From JBKQVT01 sp963804825 (GTDB lineage Bacteria > Planctomycetota > Planctomycetia > Pirellulales > Thermoguttaceae), in NCBI GenBank assembly GCA_963804825.1, contig CAWDRV010000006.1, positions 62,001-126,000 on the forward strand: a stretch of 64,000 nt of DNA, given 5' to 3'. Positions 27,109 through 36,748 of the stretch are shown piece after piece. A program made the position numbers and the translations under genes. The notes under the pieces were generated by a model. That model saw nothing but the letters and a program-made list of their open reading frames with translations. It was not told the origin of the DNA and ran no database searches. Position 1 is the first letter of the stretch. Every line of letters starts with the position of its first letter.

Positions 27109-27691
27109 GAGTATTCCTCCATTCCGGCAACCATCCCGCGCGGACGCGGAACAGCCAGGAATAAAAGCAACGGTCGGGTTTTTTCGGGCAGTGCTCCGAT
27201 TCATCCACGGAGCGGCCTGTGAATTGCCCTCCAAAACCCCATCTGGTAACTACGAGCCTTCACCTCCCCGCTCGCCGATGCGAACAACTTCACCCTTTCG
27301 GCAACCAGGCTACCGACGGGGCGAACGCCCCGTTGGCCCTTGGCTTTGCGCTGCCGACCTTGCGATCGGTTTGCCCTTGTCGAGGATATGAGGCTACAGG
27401 CCACGCACACGGCATCCTGCCTCTGTAATGAACTGTAGGTCAATTTCCTCGGATGTCAAATCAAGAAGTTTAGGGAAATCTGTCCGAACAGGTGGTTTTC
27501 CCGGTCGCCTGGTCCGGATAGGAGGGGCGTGGCACGGCGTCACGCTGCGCGGCGTCTGGTCGCCGCCCCACAGCCGGGAACATGACCTATGGTTTCTTGG
27601 CAGAGAGTCCAATACTTCCTGGAAATGGTGCCCGAATGCGTGACGAATCCGAACCTTTCGCAGACCTCGCGCCCGGCGCACCGACAAGAAC
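27109..27691. other. Divergent intergenic region
   Basis: This 580-bp gap lies between flp (minus) and the YfhO-like gene (plus). The first part should contain the flp promoter. I see no gene with recognisable features; short frames here are not supported by ribosome sites or protein patterns. Confidence 0.4.
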
Positions 27692-29962
27692 TTGACCGCC
27701 TGGTGCCTGTTGGCGGGGATACTGTTGCTGATCGCCTTGACGGTGCCCTTTCTCACCGGCCGCATCTCCACGCGCGACGACCTCGGGGCCTACCACGTTC
27801 CCGTCCGCGCGTTCTTCGCCGAGCGATTAGCTCGCGGCGAACCGTTCGATTGGATGCCGCAAATCTTTGCCGGCTTCTACCTGACGGGCGAGGGTCAAGG
27901 CGGCACGTATCACCCTTGGCACTTGCTGCTGTATCGTTGCTTGCCGCTCCGCGCCGCGCTGGTCTGGGAATGGCTGAGCACCTATCCCTTTTTGCTGTTG
28001 GGGACCTGGTTGTTCCTCCGCCGTTTGCTCCAGCGCGGGGATGCCGCCATGCTGGGCAGCCTGATCTTCACGTTCTGCGGGTTCAACCTGCTGCACTTCG
28101 TCCATCCCAACGCCGTGGCGGTGATCGCCCATATTCCGTGGCTGCTCTGGTGCATCGACATCGTGCTTTCCGATGCGCGGTGGAGCAAGGTGATCTGGGC
28201 CCAGACCGGCATCGCGCTGTTGACCGGTTCCCAGTTGCTCTTGGGCTACCCGCAATACATGTGGTTCTCGCTGCTGGCCGAAGTGGGCTATGCGATCTTC
28301 GTCTGCCATGCCCGCCGGTTTAGCCCTCGCCTCGGGTGTGCCCAGCGGACCACGTGTCTGAATTGCGTCGGCTGCGGGACGCGCACCTGGCCGCGAATCA
28401 TTCTCGCCTTGGGGATCGGGGTGTTGCTGGGCGGAGTGCAATGGTGGCCGACGTTGGACGCCTTGCGTCACAGCACGCGACAGGTCGTCGGTACCGCGTT
28501 CGCCCAGGTCGGTTCCGTTCATCCGCTGAACCTGGTCCAACTGGTCGCCCCGTATTTGTTCAGTGATCGCGTGCTGGGCGGCGGCACGCACGAGATGAGT
28601 CTCTACGTGGGCGCGGTGCCGCTGATGCTGATCGCTTGGCTGATCGTCCAGCGCGGGGGACTTGGCCCGCTGCGTCCGTTGGCGCGGGCGACGGCCTGGT
28701 TCACCGCCATTGCCCTGGTCTTGGCCATGGGACAATACGGCTACCTGTACCGGCTGCAAACGTACGTGCCGCTGCTGAATCGCTTCCGCTGCCCCTGCCG
28801 GTACCTGGTCCTCTTTCACTTGGGCGTGGCGGTGTTGGCGGCGCTGGGCTTTCTGCTGCTGGAACGCAACTATCAAGGGAGCCGCGAGGGCAAGACCAAC
28901 AGCCCCAACCCCCTCTACCCCGGCATCCGCCAGAAGACATTCATCCCCTTGGCGAGGTTCGAGGGGTTGTGGGCCGTGCTCATCGTCGGCTTCGCGGCGG
29001 CGTTGGTCGGTCTGCTGCGACAACACCACAGTTTCATCGCCTCCGTGCCGAGCGTGCTGCTCGGGCCGGTCCTCTTGACCGCCGCGGCGCTGTTGGTGAT
29101 GGGGGCCGCCCGCGGCGTTCGCGGCAGCCTGGTCGCCCTGATTCTGTTCGGGGCGGCCGATCTCGGCTGCTACGGCATGTCGTACGCCGTCTACCCTGAC
29201 ACCGCCCGGCTGGAAAATGTCCCCTTCGCGTCCGCCATGCCGCCGGCCGATCTCGGCGGCCGCGTCTTCATCCCGCCTCAACTCATCGACGAATATTGCA
29301 AAGTCTGGACCGGCGACCAGATGGTCATGGCCGGCTGGTATCGGGCCGACGGCTACGCGGGTCTGGAACCGATGCGGGAACTCGATTATGCCTGCCTGCC
29401 CGCCCTGCAAGTCGCGGCGACGGCCTGGGTCAAGCGCGACCCGGCCACGTCGCAAATCGCCGGGCTGGCGCCTTGCGGCGACGACTGGCTGCAAGTGCCC
29501 GGCACCCTGCCGCGGGTGCGCCTGGTGACGCATGCCGTCGCCAGCCAAGACCCGGCCCACGACATTCAACGGATCAACGTCCGATCGACGGCCCTGACGG
29601 AATACCCCGTGGGCCTGCCGGCCGGCTCGCCCGGCAGCGTCCGGCTGGTCAAGGAGCGTCCCGGCCGGCTGGAGTTGGCCGTTGCGACGCGGTCGCGGCA
29701 ATTGCTCGTGGTTTCCGAGAGTTATCACACCGGCTGGCAGGCCGTCGTCGATGGCATGACCGAGCCCGTGTTGCGCGTCAACGGCGACTTTCTCGGCTGC
29801 GTGGTCGGGCCGGGCAAACAATCGGTGACGCTGGTGTTTCGACCCGAGAGCCTGCGCCGCGGCTGGATCGCCACCACCGCCGGACTGGGACTGACCGTGT
29901 TCTTCCTGGTTTTCGGGCTGGTGCGTTTTCGGCGGCGACCGCCGGAGGAAGAAATCCCATGA
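27692..29962 (+). CDS. YfhO-like polytopic membrane protein (possible glycosyltransferase accessory)
   Basis: The 756 residues contain about 12 hydrophobic segments and the YfhO-like pattern: an early extracytoplasmic loop with STRDDLGAYHVPVRAFF and PQIFAGFYLTGEGQGG, QWWPTLDALRHS mid-protein, and a large soluble C-terminal domain ending with one helix and an RRRPPEEE tail. The family is linked to cell-surface glycosylation and lipid-linked sugar transfer. The start used is a TTG; an ATG at 27636 begins a plausible N-terminus (MRDESEPFADLAPGAPTR) in another frame, so a single-base loss near 27688 is possible. It overlaps the next gene by ATGA, so the two are translationally coupled. Confidence 0.75.
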   Translation: MTAWCLLAGILLLIALTVPFLTGRISTRDDLGAYHVPVRAFFAERLARGEPFDWMPQIFAGFYLTGEGQGGTYHPWHLLLYRCLPLRAALVWEWLSTYPFLLLGTWLFLRRLLQRGDAAMLGSLIFTFCGFNLLHFVHPNAVAVIAHIPWLLWCIDIVLSDARWSKVIWAQTGIALLTGSQLLLGYPQYMWFSLLAEVGYAIFVCHARRFSPRLGCAQRTTCLNCVGCGTRTWPRIILALGIGVLLGGVQWWPTLDALRHSTRQVVGTAFAQVGSVHPLNLVQLVAPYLFSDRVLGGGTHEMSLYVGAVPLMLIAWLIVQRGGLGPLRPLARATAWFTAIALVLAMGQYGYLYRLQTYVPLLNRFRCPCRYLVLFHLGVAVLAALGFLLLERNYQGSREGKTNSPNPLYPGIRQKTFIPLARFEGLWAVLIVGFAAALVGLLRQHHSFIASVPSVLLGPVLLTAAALLVMGAARGVRGSLVALILFGAADLGCYGMSYAVYPDTARLENVPFASAMPPADLGGRVFIPPQLIDEYCKVWTGDQMVMAGWYRADGYAGLEPMRELDYACLPALQVAATAWVKRDPATSQIAGLAPCGDDWLQVPGTLPRVRLVTHAVASQDPAHDIQRINVRSTALTEYPVGLPAGSPGSVRLVKERPGRLELAVATRSRQLLVVSESYHTGWQAVVDGMTEPVLRVNGDFLGCVVGPGKQSVTLVFRPESLRRGWIATTAGLGLTVFFLVFGLVRFRRRPPEEEIP

Positions 29963-31125
29963 GCTACGACTCTTTTGCCGAGCGGCTCGTGCCCGAGGGC
30001 ATGACCATCAGCGTGGTCCTGCCCGTCTATAATGAAGCCCGCGTGTTGCCGGAATTGTTGCGGCGCGTGGGCGACGCGCTGGCCGCCTGTGCGGCGGACT
30101 ACGAAATCATTTTCGTCGATGACGGTTCCCGCGACCAAAGTCCGCGCGTGCTGGACCAATTGGCCGCGGCCGACCGCCGTGTCCGCGTCATCCACCTGTC
30201 GCGCAACTTCGGCCACCAGGCGGCGGTCCAGGCCGGATTGGTCCACAGCCGCGGCGATGCCGTCGTGCTGATGGATTCCGATCTGCAGGACGCGCCGGAA
30301 GCCATCGGGCGGTTTATCGCGAAATGGCGGGCGGGCTACAACGTCGTCTACGCCATTCGCGCGCAACGCAAGGAAAACCCGCTCAAACGGTTCCTCTTCA
30401 ACGCCTTCCATTGGCTGATGTCGCGCGTCGCCACGTGGCCGATCCCGGCCGACGCGGGCATTTTCGGGCTGATCGACCGCCGCGTCGCCCGGCACATCAT
30501 CGCCTTGGCCGAAAACGACCGCTACTTTCCCGGCCTGCGGGGCTGGGTCGGATTCCGGCAGGCCGGGGTGGTCGTCGAGCGCAACGCCCGCTACGACGAC
30601 CGGCCGCGGGTATCTCTGGTCGGGCTGTTCCGGCTGGCCAAGACGGCGATGTTCTCGTTTTCGACGCTCCCGCTTTTGATCTTCCACGTCATGGGAGCGA
30701 CGGCGACGGGGGTGTTTCTCGGCGTGAGCGGCTACTCGCTGTTCTGCAAGCTCTTTACCAACCTGGCCATTCCCGGCTGGACTTCCTATGTGTTGATCGG
30801 CAGTTTCTTCGGCGCGCTGAACGCCCTGGGGATCTCGATCCTCGGCGAATACGTCATTCGCATTTACGATCAGGTTCGCGGCCGCCCGCTCTATCTCGTC
30901 AACCACACGGTGAATATGGAAACGGGTACCGGCGCCGTTGCGGTGGACGACATGGCGGGCGACCGCCCCTATCGTGAGTTGATGGAGGAGGCCGAGTCGC
31001 TCTTGCAGCAGGGCGGCGTCGCCGCCTCCGCGGGTCTTGCGGCCGGCAACAACGACGGCAACCGCGCCGAGAACGAAGACGCCGCCCCGCCGGTGCTCTT
31101 GCCGATCGATCGCGGCGGCGAGTGA
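29959..31125 (+). CDS. GT2 family glycosyltransferase (GtrB/DPM1-like)
   Basis: This 388-residue enzyme has an N-terminal GT-A domain: ISVVLPVYNEARVLPELL, FVDDGSRDQSP (nucleotide binding), SRNFGHQAAVQAGL, and MDSDLQDAPE as the DXD-like metal site. Two C-terminal transmembrane helices follow (about residues 235-260 and 275-300), as in polyprenyl-phosphate sugar transferases such as GtrB. The final 75 residues are hydrophilic, Ala/Glu-rich and unusual. The start ATG overlaps the stop of the YfhO-like gene. Together they probably load a sugar onto a lipid carrier and transfer it at the cell surface (inference). Confidence 0.9.
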   Translation: MSYDSFAERLVPEGMTISVVLPVYNEARVLPELLRRVGDALAACAADYEIIFVDDGSRDQSPRVLDQLAAADRRVRVIHLSRNFGHQAAVQAGLVHSRGDAVVLMDSDLQDAPEAIGRFIAKWRAGYNVVYAIRAQRKENPLKRFLFNAFHWLMSRVATWPIPADAGIFGLIDRRVARHIIALAENDRYFPGLRGWVGFRQAGVVVERNARYDDRPRVSLVGLFRLAKTAMFSFSTLPLLIFHVMGATATGVFLGVSGYSLFCKLFTNLAIPGWTSYVLIGSFFGALNALGISILGEYVIRIYDQVRGRPLYLVNHTVNMETGTGAVAVDDMAGDRPYRELMEEAESLLQQGGVAASAGLAAGNNDGNRAENEDAAPPVLLPIDRGGE

Positions 31126-31177
31126 GCCGGCGTGAAGGCAATAGTGTGCCACCGGCTCTGCCAGTGCTTACCGCCTC

Positions 31178-31376
31178 AGCCCCGGAGGGGTGGTAGTCAA
31201 TAGCCAGGGGCGTCAGCCCCTGGGACATGATCGACAAAGGACGCATGAGCCCCGAAGGGGCGACAGTATCGCCGATTTCCGAATTATTGTCGCCCCTTCA
31301 GGGCTTGCGGCGATCGCTTGGCCTTTGCCCCAGGGGCTGACGCCCCTGGCTATTGACTGTCGCCCCTCCGGGGCTG
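31178..31376. repeat. Nested 200-bp inverted repeat
   Basis: Arms of about 47 bp, at 31178-31224 and 31328-31376, are near-perfect inverted copies containing GTCAATAGCCAGGGGCGTCA and its complement. Inside them a second pair, GCCCCGAAGGGGCGACAGTA near 31249 and ATTGTCGCCCCTTCAGGGC near 31286, is also inverted. Both arms carry CCCCGGAGGGG-type mini-palindromes. It fills the gap between the convergent GT2 and small-membrane-protein genes. Confidence 0.75.
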
Positions 31377-31382
31377 GGAAGT

Positions 31383-31784
31383 TTAATAGTGCGACCGCAT
31401 GGCGTCAAAACTCGGGATGTTCTGCGCTTGCCACATCAATAAGACAAAAGCAGCCCAGACGAGGCCCAGGACCCACATGGCGGATACGACTACTTCCACC
31501 AATGCAGGCAACTTTGGCCACCGCCAGATGACCAGGATGCCGAGCAGCAGCGCGGCAAGCGGCACCGCGTAGGCGTATGTGCGGTACGCCGTGATGAACT
31601 CGCTTGCGGCCGGGCGGTGGGAGATGACGAATTCGCCCGACGCTGTCCTGGATCCCTCGGCGTTTGGGTGGTCGAACGGATACCGGATCGTCAACGCGCG
31701 GTCATAGAACACGACGAAGGAGCACGCTGCAAACGCAATCACCACCGACGTCAGCAAACGGACGAGTTGAACGTTGCGGGTCAT
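31383..31784 (-). CDS. Small unknown membrane protein (three predicted helices)
   Basis: The 133-residue product has hydrophobic segments near residues 8-26, 70-88 and 95-118, with a hydrophilic loop between the first two (SRTASGEFVISHRPAASEF). I do not recognise the family. It is alone on the minus strand, and its stop lies only 6 bp beyond the nested inverted repeat. Confidence rests on length, hydrophobic pattern and lack of a competing gene. Confidence 0.55.
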   Translation of the reverse strand: MTRNVQLVRLLTSVVIAFAACSFVVFYDRALTIRYPFDHPNAEGSRTASGEFVISHRPAASEFITAYRTYAYAVPLAALLLGILVIWRWPKLPALVEVVVSAMWVLGLVWAAFVLLMWQAQNIPSFDAMRSHY

Positions 31785-31972
31785 TTTCGCCGCCTTTCCT
31801 TTTGAGAGCCGGTACGGGGACGCAGTCCGTCTTGGCAGTCTCCTCGTGTCACGCGGCTACGACAGCCGGCCGCGAGCGCGCCACACGGCTGACACAGCCG
31901 TAGCACAGACACCGCAACGCAACCGCCGGAATAGAACCGGCAGGCAGCTTGTGAATCGCGGTTTGCCGCGGG

Positions 31973-32143
31973 CTACTTTCCGGCCCGCTCGAGGTCGGCG
32001 GCCTGGCGACGATGCTTCTCGGCCATGCGCAACCAGACCGCTCGCCGCGGCTTGCTCTTCACAACCGCGGCCAGATGCTCATACTTCTTGGCCAAGGCCA
32101 ACTTCACTTCCACCAACTTGGCACGAGATGCTGCAACGCCCAC
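31973..32143 (-). CDS. 56-residue basic protein, second of a small gene pair
   Basis: A GTG-started frame (GTG at 32143) encodes a Lys/Arg-rich, mostly helical protein (RAKLVEVKLALAKKYEHLAA, then KSKPRRAVWLRMAEKHRRQA). It begins 4 nt after the stop of the 57-residue gene upstream, with AGGAGGAG inside the end of that gene as a ribosome site. The pairing and size are compatible with a small regulatory or toxin-antitoxin-like module, but I see no known family motif. Confidence 0.5.
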   Translation of the reverse strand: MGVAASRAKLVEVKLALAKKYEHLAAVVKSKPRRAVWLRMAEKHRRQAADLERAGK

Positions 32144-32147
32144 CCGG

Positions 32148-32321
32148 CTACTCCTCCTCGCTCTCCAGCGTTAACCTGAGCTTTTTCGGGGTCTCTTCTT
32201 TCAGGAACCACTTCTGCACGTAGATCGTGCCGATCACCGGGGGCTGCCCTTCGGCGACCTCGGTGTAGCGAATGGTGTTCTTGGTCTCTTTCTCGACCTC
32301 GAAAGTCCGTTCAATTTTCAT
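32148..32321 (-). CDS. 57-residue conserved-type unknown protein, first of a small gene pair
   Basis: The protein begins MKIERTFEVEKETKNTIRYT and contains GQPPVIGTIYVQKWFLKEET, a compact beta-rich pattern ending in an acidic tail (LESEEE). I have seen similar short unknown proteins in many bacteria but cannot name a family. GGGAG lies upstream of ATG 32321. An upstream extension in the same frame has no start support. It is followed by the 56-residue basic protein with a 4-nt gap, so the two are co-transcribed. Confidence 0.6.
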   Translation of the reverse strand: MKIERTFEVEKETKNTIRYTEVAEGQPPVIGTIYVQKWFLKEETPKKLRLTLESEEE

Positions 32322-32472
32322 CGACGTGTCTCCCTGATACGGCAATGGTTCGACTGCCCCTCCGGCAGGGGATGGAACAAATTGTACACGAGAACGCGGC
32401 CCGGTGCAACGCCCCGAGAAGGGGACAGTCCCATTTTCGTCGGACGAAAATTGGGACAGTCCCCAGGTTCCC

Positions 32473-33219
32473 TTAGGGGGCCGCATTAGCCGAAGTGTAC
32501 TTCTCGGGCAGGAGATCGGTCAAGTAGATCTCGACCTGACAGTCCTCGCTCGGGCCGGCCGCCGCACTGGCGGGAGCGGCCGCGCTGTCCCGGATCACCG
32601 CGATCCGCAGCCGGGCCGGGTCGATCTTCAGCCCGCCGAGCAACTCGACCGTCCGGCGGCATCGGGCGTAGGCCAGGTCCCAGCGGTCCGGGTAGGAGGA
32701 GCCGGCCGGCAGCGGCCGCGGCGAAGCGTGGCCGAGGACCTCGATCTCCTGCGGCTTTCCGGCCAGTTCCCCGGCGATGACCGCAAGCCGGGCCTTCTGC
32801 GGGTCGGTCAGGCTGCTGCTGGCGTCGTCGAAGAAGACGATGCCGCCGATGACCGTGTTGTCGCCGTGGCCGGGGACACGGATCCGCGCCTGTTCTTTGT
32901 GGAGGACTTTGACGGTGCCGTCGGGGTCGCTCTCGGGGCGGGTGGGGCCTTTCTGCTTGGCCCGGCTGCCGGCGTTGCGGACCGGCGAATTGCCCGGCAT
33001 GAGGCCCCAACTGGCGAACGGCTGCCATTTGGGGCCGAAACGATGTTGGAGCGACTCGACGGCCGCCTGCTGTTGCCGGCTGCGTTTGCCCTTGGCGGCC
33101 TGGCCGGAGGCCAGGGCGAACATGATGACGAAGAACGACATCATGATGGTGATCATGTCGGCGAAGGAGACCATCCACTCCGGCGCGCTGTCGGGTTTTT
33201 CTTCCGGTTTGGAGGCCAT
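32473..33219 (-). CDS. motB: MotB-like stator protein (OmpA-type C-terminus)
   Basis: The 248 residues have one N-terminal transmembrane helix preceded by PEWMVSFADMITIMMSFF. The Asp in FAD is the proton-binding residue of the MotB family. The C-terminal domain is OmpA/MotB-like (VIGGIVFFDDASSSLTDPQ, IEVLGHASPRP, RDLAYARCRRTVELL-like helix) for binding peptidoglycan. With the MotA-like protein upstream it should form a proton-driven stator, either for flagella or for another energised envelope machine. The start MASKPEE at 33219 is chosen over upstream in-frame repeat sequence. Confidence 0.88.
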   Translation of the reverse strand: MASKPEEKPDSAPEWMVSFADMITIMMSFFVIMFALASGQAAKGKRSRQQQAAVESLQHRFGPKWQPFASWGLMPGNSPVRNAGSRAKQKGPTRPESDPDGTVKVLHKEQARIRVPGHGDNTVIGGIVFFDDASSSLTDPQKARLAVIAGELAGKPQEIEVLGHASPRPLPAGSSYPDRWDLAYARCRRTVELLGGLKIDPARLRIAVIRDSAAAPASAAAGPSEDCQVEIYLTDLLPEKYTSANAAP

Positions 33220-33276
33220 GGGGCTAATGTAGCGGTTCCGAATTGAGGGATTGTATTCCAGGTAAACTTGGTGATA

Positions 33277-33355
33277 TGGGTGCCACTGCTGGCTTGTCCA
33301 GCAGTGTCGAACTACCACTGGACGCAACACTGCTGGACAAGCCAGCAGTGGCACC
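33277..33355. repeat. GGGTGCCACTGCTGG palindromic element between motB and motA
   Basis: A near-perfect 29-bp inverted repeat: GGGTGCCACTGCTGG... at 33277-33305 and its complement at 33326-33355, each arm itself containing the hairpin CACTGCTGGcttgtCCAGCAGTG. It matches the element at 56307-56370 and belongs to the TGCCAC family of this window. Confidence 0.75.
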
Positions 33356-33393
33356 CCCAAAATTATAAAGTCCCAACTGAGTGAATCACTGCG

Positions 33394-34176
33394 CTAGGCC
33401 GCCTCTTCGAGGGCCTGCTGCCGGAGCTTCGGCGGCAGGAAGGTATCGAGCTTTTGGCGGACGATGCGGGGGTTGTCGCCCGCCTGGATGGAAAGGATGC
33501 CCTTGATGATGATTTGTTTCAGGAGCAGCTCTTCGTGGCTCAGGTAGCTGAGTTTTTCGCCCAGCGGGATGCAGAACAGGTTCGCCATGACCGCCCCGTA
33601 GAGGGTGCCGATCAAGGCCACGGCCATCGAGGGCCCGATGGTGTCGGGGTTGTCGAGGTTGCCGAGCATGAGGATCAGCCCCAGCAGCGTGGCGATCATG
33701 CCGAAGGCCGGACCGCAGCGGCCCATCAGGTCCAGGACTTTCTTGGCGTCGCGGTGCCGCCCCGCGACGGCCTCGATCTCCGTGCGCATGATCTCCTCGA
33801 CCACTTCGCTCCGGGTGCCATCGACCGAGAGTTGAATCCCCAGCGTGATGAAGGGGTTCTTGATGTCCTTCGTCTTGCCCTCCAGGGCCAGCAGACCTTC
33901 CTTGCGGGCGATCTGCGCGAGGCTGACGAGTTGGTCGATCAACTCGCCAGGATGCTCGGGTTTTCCGAAAAACGGCTTCTTGACGATCCGGAAGATATTG
34001 AGGACCTGCTTCAGGGGGAAACCGACCAGGGTGACCGCGATGGCCCCGCCGAAGACCATCATCATGGCCGGCGGGTCGATGAACTTGGCGAGCGAGATGT
34101 GCGATTCGCCCACCAGCAGCACTCCCACCATCATGGCCAATCCGATGATCAGGCCGAGGACTGTGCTGATTTCCAT
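33394..34176 (-). CDS. motA: MotA-like stator protein
   Basis: This 260-residue protein has four predicted membrane helices and the MotA core LMGRCGPAFGMIATLLGLILML with the conserved Pro, followed by AVALIGTLYGAVMANLFCIPLGEKL. The large cytoplasmic loop (about residues 80-150) carries the torque-generating charges in flagellar stators. It is transcribed toward the motB-like gene, separated from it by a palindromic repeat. No other flagellar gene is in this window. Confidence 0.9.
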   Translation of the reverse strand: MEISTVLGLIIGLAMMVGVLLVGESHISLAKFIDPPAMMMVFGGAIAVTLVGFPLKQVLNIFRIVKKPFFGKPEHPGELIDQLVSLAQIARKEGLLALEGKTKDIKNPFITLGIQLSVDGTRSEVVEEIMRTEIEAVAGRHRDAKKVLDLMGRCGPAFGMIATLLGLILMLGNLDNPDTIGPSMAVALIGTLYGAVMANLFCIPLGEKLSYLSHEELLLKQIIIKGILSIQAGDNPRIVRQKLDTFLPPKLRQQALEEAA

Positions 34177-34348
34177 GGTCCGGCTCTCCGGGCGAAATAC
34201 GCGATAGCCGGGCGTTTGTGGCTGAGCGATCCGCCTCAGTCACATTATCGAGTGCCACGTGAGACCGGCTTGACCTTCGACGCCCTGCGAGCCGGTGGGC
34301 GAGGTTGCGCAGATGGGAGAGCCGTTACAATCGGAGCAGCTTCTCCGG

Positions 34349-35161
34349 TCAGCGGGTGGGGGTGGTGTTGAGGGCGGCGAGGCGTTGTTGGGCCTGCGAT
34401 TTCAGATCGCCCGAGGCACGCTTGACGACCATCTGATAATAGACCTTTGCCGCCCCCGGCTTGCCTTCTTCTTCAGCAGTCCGTGCGCGTTCCATCAGCA
34501 CATTCAGATCGGCCTGGTCGGCTGCCTTCTCCAATTCATGGAGGCGGCGGGCTTCGGCAACGCTGGGGGCCGCCCGGCCCGCCGAACTCTCCTGGGCGGC
34601 GAAAAGCCGCTGGGCCAGACCGGAAGACGCAACCTTGCTGCCGGTGATGCCGGCCGCCGCAGGGACCACCGGGCCAGGGACTTGCGGCGGGGGCGCCGTG
34701 CCGGCGTTGTCCGTCACCGCAAGGGGATTCATCGGGCCGGCCATCGGCAGGTTCCCGACCACGGGAACCTCGCTAATCACGAAAGGCGACTGGGAAGTGT
34801 CCGAAACGAAGCCGGGCAGACCGTTGGTGAGCGTCACGACGGGGGTTTGGCCGACGAGGCTCTGCCGATAGCCCTGGCTCGCGCTGAAACCGAAATTGGC
34901 ATTGAAATTCTTGCCCGTGATGCTGAAATTCGTGCTCAGTCCGGCGCCGGGGACGAAATTGCCGGCGGTCGGGTTGGCCAGGCCCGGGTTGCCGAACTGA
35001 AACTGGATTCCACCCCAATTGCCCGACCAGTTGACGCCCGTCTGCTCGAAGAAGCCGCTGCTGACGGTGTTCAGGGGCGTACGGACGGTGGCCTGCGGGG
35101 CGGACAGTGCGGGGGCGGCCAGGAAAATGACAACCAGGGCCGGCAAAAAAGCGGATCGCAT
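34349..35161 (-). CDS. Secreted protein of unknown function
   Basis: A 270-residue protein with a clear signal peptide (MRSAFLPALVVIFLAAPALSA). The middle is Gly/Asn/Phe-rich (GIQFQFGNPGLANPTAGNF, NFSITGKNFNANFGFSASQGY) and includes TPVVTLTNGLPGFVSDTSQSPFVISEVPVVG, which looks beta-rich and secretin-like. The C-terminal 80 residues form a helical region (EARRLHELEKAADQADLNVLMERA). I recall similar proteins only from planctomycetes. The start at 35161 was chosen for the signal peptide. It is upstream of motA on the same strand but 170 bp away. Confidence 0.6.
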   Translation of the reverse strand: MRSAFLPALVVIFLAAPALSAPQATVRTPLNTVSSGFFEQTGVNWSGNWGGIQFQFGNPGLANPTAGNFVPGAGLSTNFSITGKNFNANFGFSASQGYRQSLVGQTPVVTLTNGLPGFVSDTSQSPFVISEVPVVGNLPMAGPMNPLAVTDNAGTAPPPQVPGPVVPAAAGITGSKVASSGLAQRLFAAQESSAGRAAPSVAEARRLHELEKAADQADLNVLMERARTAEEEGKPGAAKVYYQMVVKRASGDLKSQAQQRLAALNTTPTR

Positions 35162-35465
35162 GGGAAGACCTTTCCCGCTTGGCACGTGGATCGCGGGCAT
35201 GGCGCCCGCACGGACCACCCGTATTGTATCGCTTCGTCGGCGAGAATGTCAATGTTTTTGGAAGGGACGCGGCGGAGACAAGGACCAAAACGGCGCGTGA
35301 TCTGCGTCGTGCCACGGGCAGAATCGTCGTCATTGTGGAAATGGTTGCACGAACTGGTCTTCTCTTTTTTTGCAAACCTGTTAGGATGCTGGTCTGCTGT
35401 GCACCTGCGAGCTACCTCATTTGGACGGTTCCTTAGCCTCACGACTCACGAGGAGGAACGTGGCC

Positions 35466-36748
35466 ATGGACCCCTGGAGGGATCTCAAGAGCGTGCTCTG
35501 TGTCCGCTTGGATACGATGAGCGGGGTGCTTCTGACGATACCGGCGTTGCGGGCGTTGAAGCAGTCGCTGCCCGGTTGCCGTTTGGCGATGCTCACGTCC
35601 ACGTCCGGGGCGCAAGCCGCTCGGCTGACGCCCGAAATCGACGCTGTTTTCCGCTATGAAGCCCCGTGGATGCGGCGGAGCGGGGCGCGCGTCCGCCCGA
35701 CGCCGAGGTGCAACTGATCGAACAATTCCGGCGTTGGGGGTTCGACGCGGCGGTGATTTTCACTCGCTCGACCCAGGACCCGTTGCCGGCGGCCATGCTC
35801 TGTTATTTGGGGGCGATTCCGCGTCGGCTGGCCTATACCCGGCAGAATCCCTGCCGGCTTCTCACCCACCCGATCGCGGAGACCGGGCCGGCCGAGGACC
35901 AACGCCACGAGGTCCGCCGCCAGTTGGACCTGGTGGCCGAGGTCGGCTGCCGGACCAGCGACGAGCGGCTGGTGGTGCAAATTTCGGAGCAGGTGGTTAT
36001 CGAGGTCGAGGGGTTGCTGCGGAATCGCGGTTTTCAGGAGGGCGAGCCCTGGTTGGTCGTTCATCCCGGGGCGACGGCGCCGTCGCGGCGATGGCCTTCG
36101 GCCTCGTTTGCCGCGCTGGCCCGCATGTTGGTCCGCCAGCACGGCTGGCGGGTCGTCTTCACGGGGGCGGAGTCCGACCGCACCCTGGTCGAGGGGATTC
36201 GCGCGGCCGTGGATGCCCCGACGGAATCGCTGGTCGGGTTCCTCGGCATTGCCCACCTGGCGGGCCTGCTCTCGCTGGCCCCGATGTTGATCAGCAACAA
36301 CACGGCCCCGGTCCACCTGGCCGCGGCCGTGGGAACGCCGGTGGTCGATATCTATGCCCTGACGGCGCCGGACCACACGCCCTGGGCGGTCCCGCATCGG
36401 GTCGTCTCGCACGAGGTCTCGTGCAAATACTGCTACCAGAGCGTCTGCCCGGAAGGACACGGCGACTGTCTGCGGCAGATCGGGCCGGAGGAAGTCGTGG
36501 CGGCCGTGATGGACTTGGCCGCCGAGGTCTCGCCCGACGGTCGGACCGAGGACCGCGGCGCTCCGGGCCGCGCGGGATGCACCAGCGGCCCCGCCGCCGG
36601 ATCTTCGATCGACGGTAAGCCGTTCAGCCTCTCTCTCAGAGGCGGTCGATCTGGAAAGACGCGCGGACGGCTTGCATGTCGGGCATCTGGCGATTCATTC
36701 CTTGGTTCAAGAGTTGGCTGGCTCGTCCTCGTGCATCCATTTCTTTAG
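35466..36748 (+). CDS. Glycosyltransferase family 9 (heptosyltransferase-like), frameshifted
   Basis: GT9 enzymes transfer ADP-heptose or related sugars to lipopolysaccharide core. The N-terminus has VLCVRLDTMSGVLLTIPALRALKQSLPGCRLAML. The frame changes near 35690, and the second frame carries FDAAVIFTRSTQDPL, LVVHPGATAPSRRWP (sugar-nucleotide site) and LISNNTAPVHLAAAVGTPVVDIYA. It also has a Cys cluster (CKYCYQSVCPEGHGDC) typical of this group. The domain ends near residue 350; the last 70 or so residues look like non-coding extension, so another indel near the 3' end is possible. It overlaps tail-to-tail with the POT transporter gene. Confidence 0.85.

Noticed and set aside
27201..27443. 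Short minus-strand frame upstream of flp
   Set aside because: No ribosome site, no recognisable pattern; likely promoter-side noncoding DNA.
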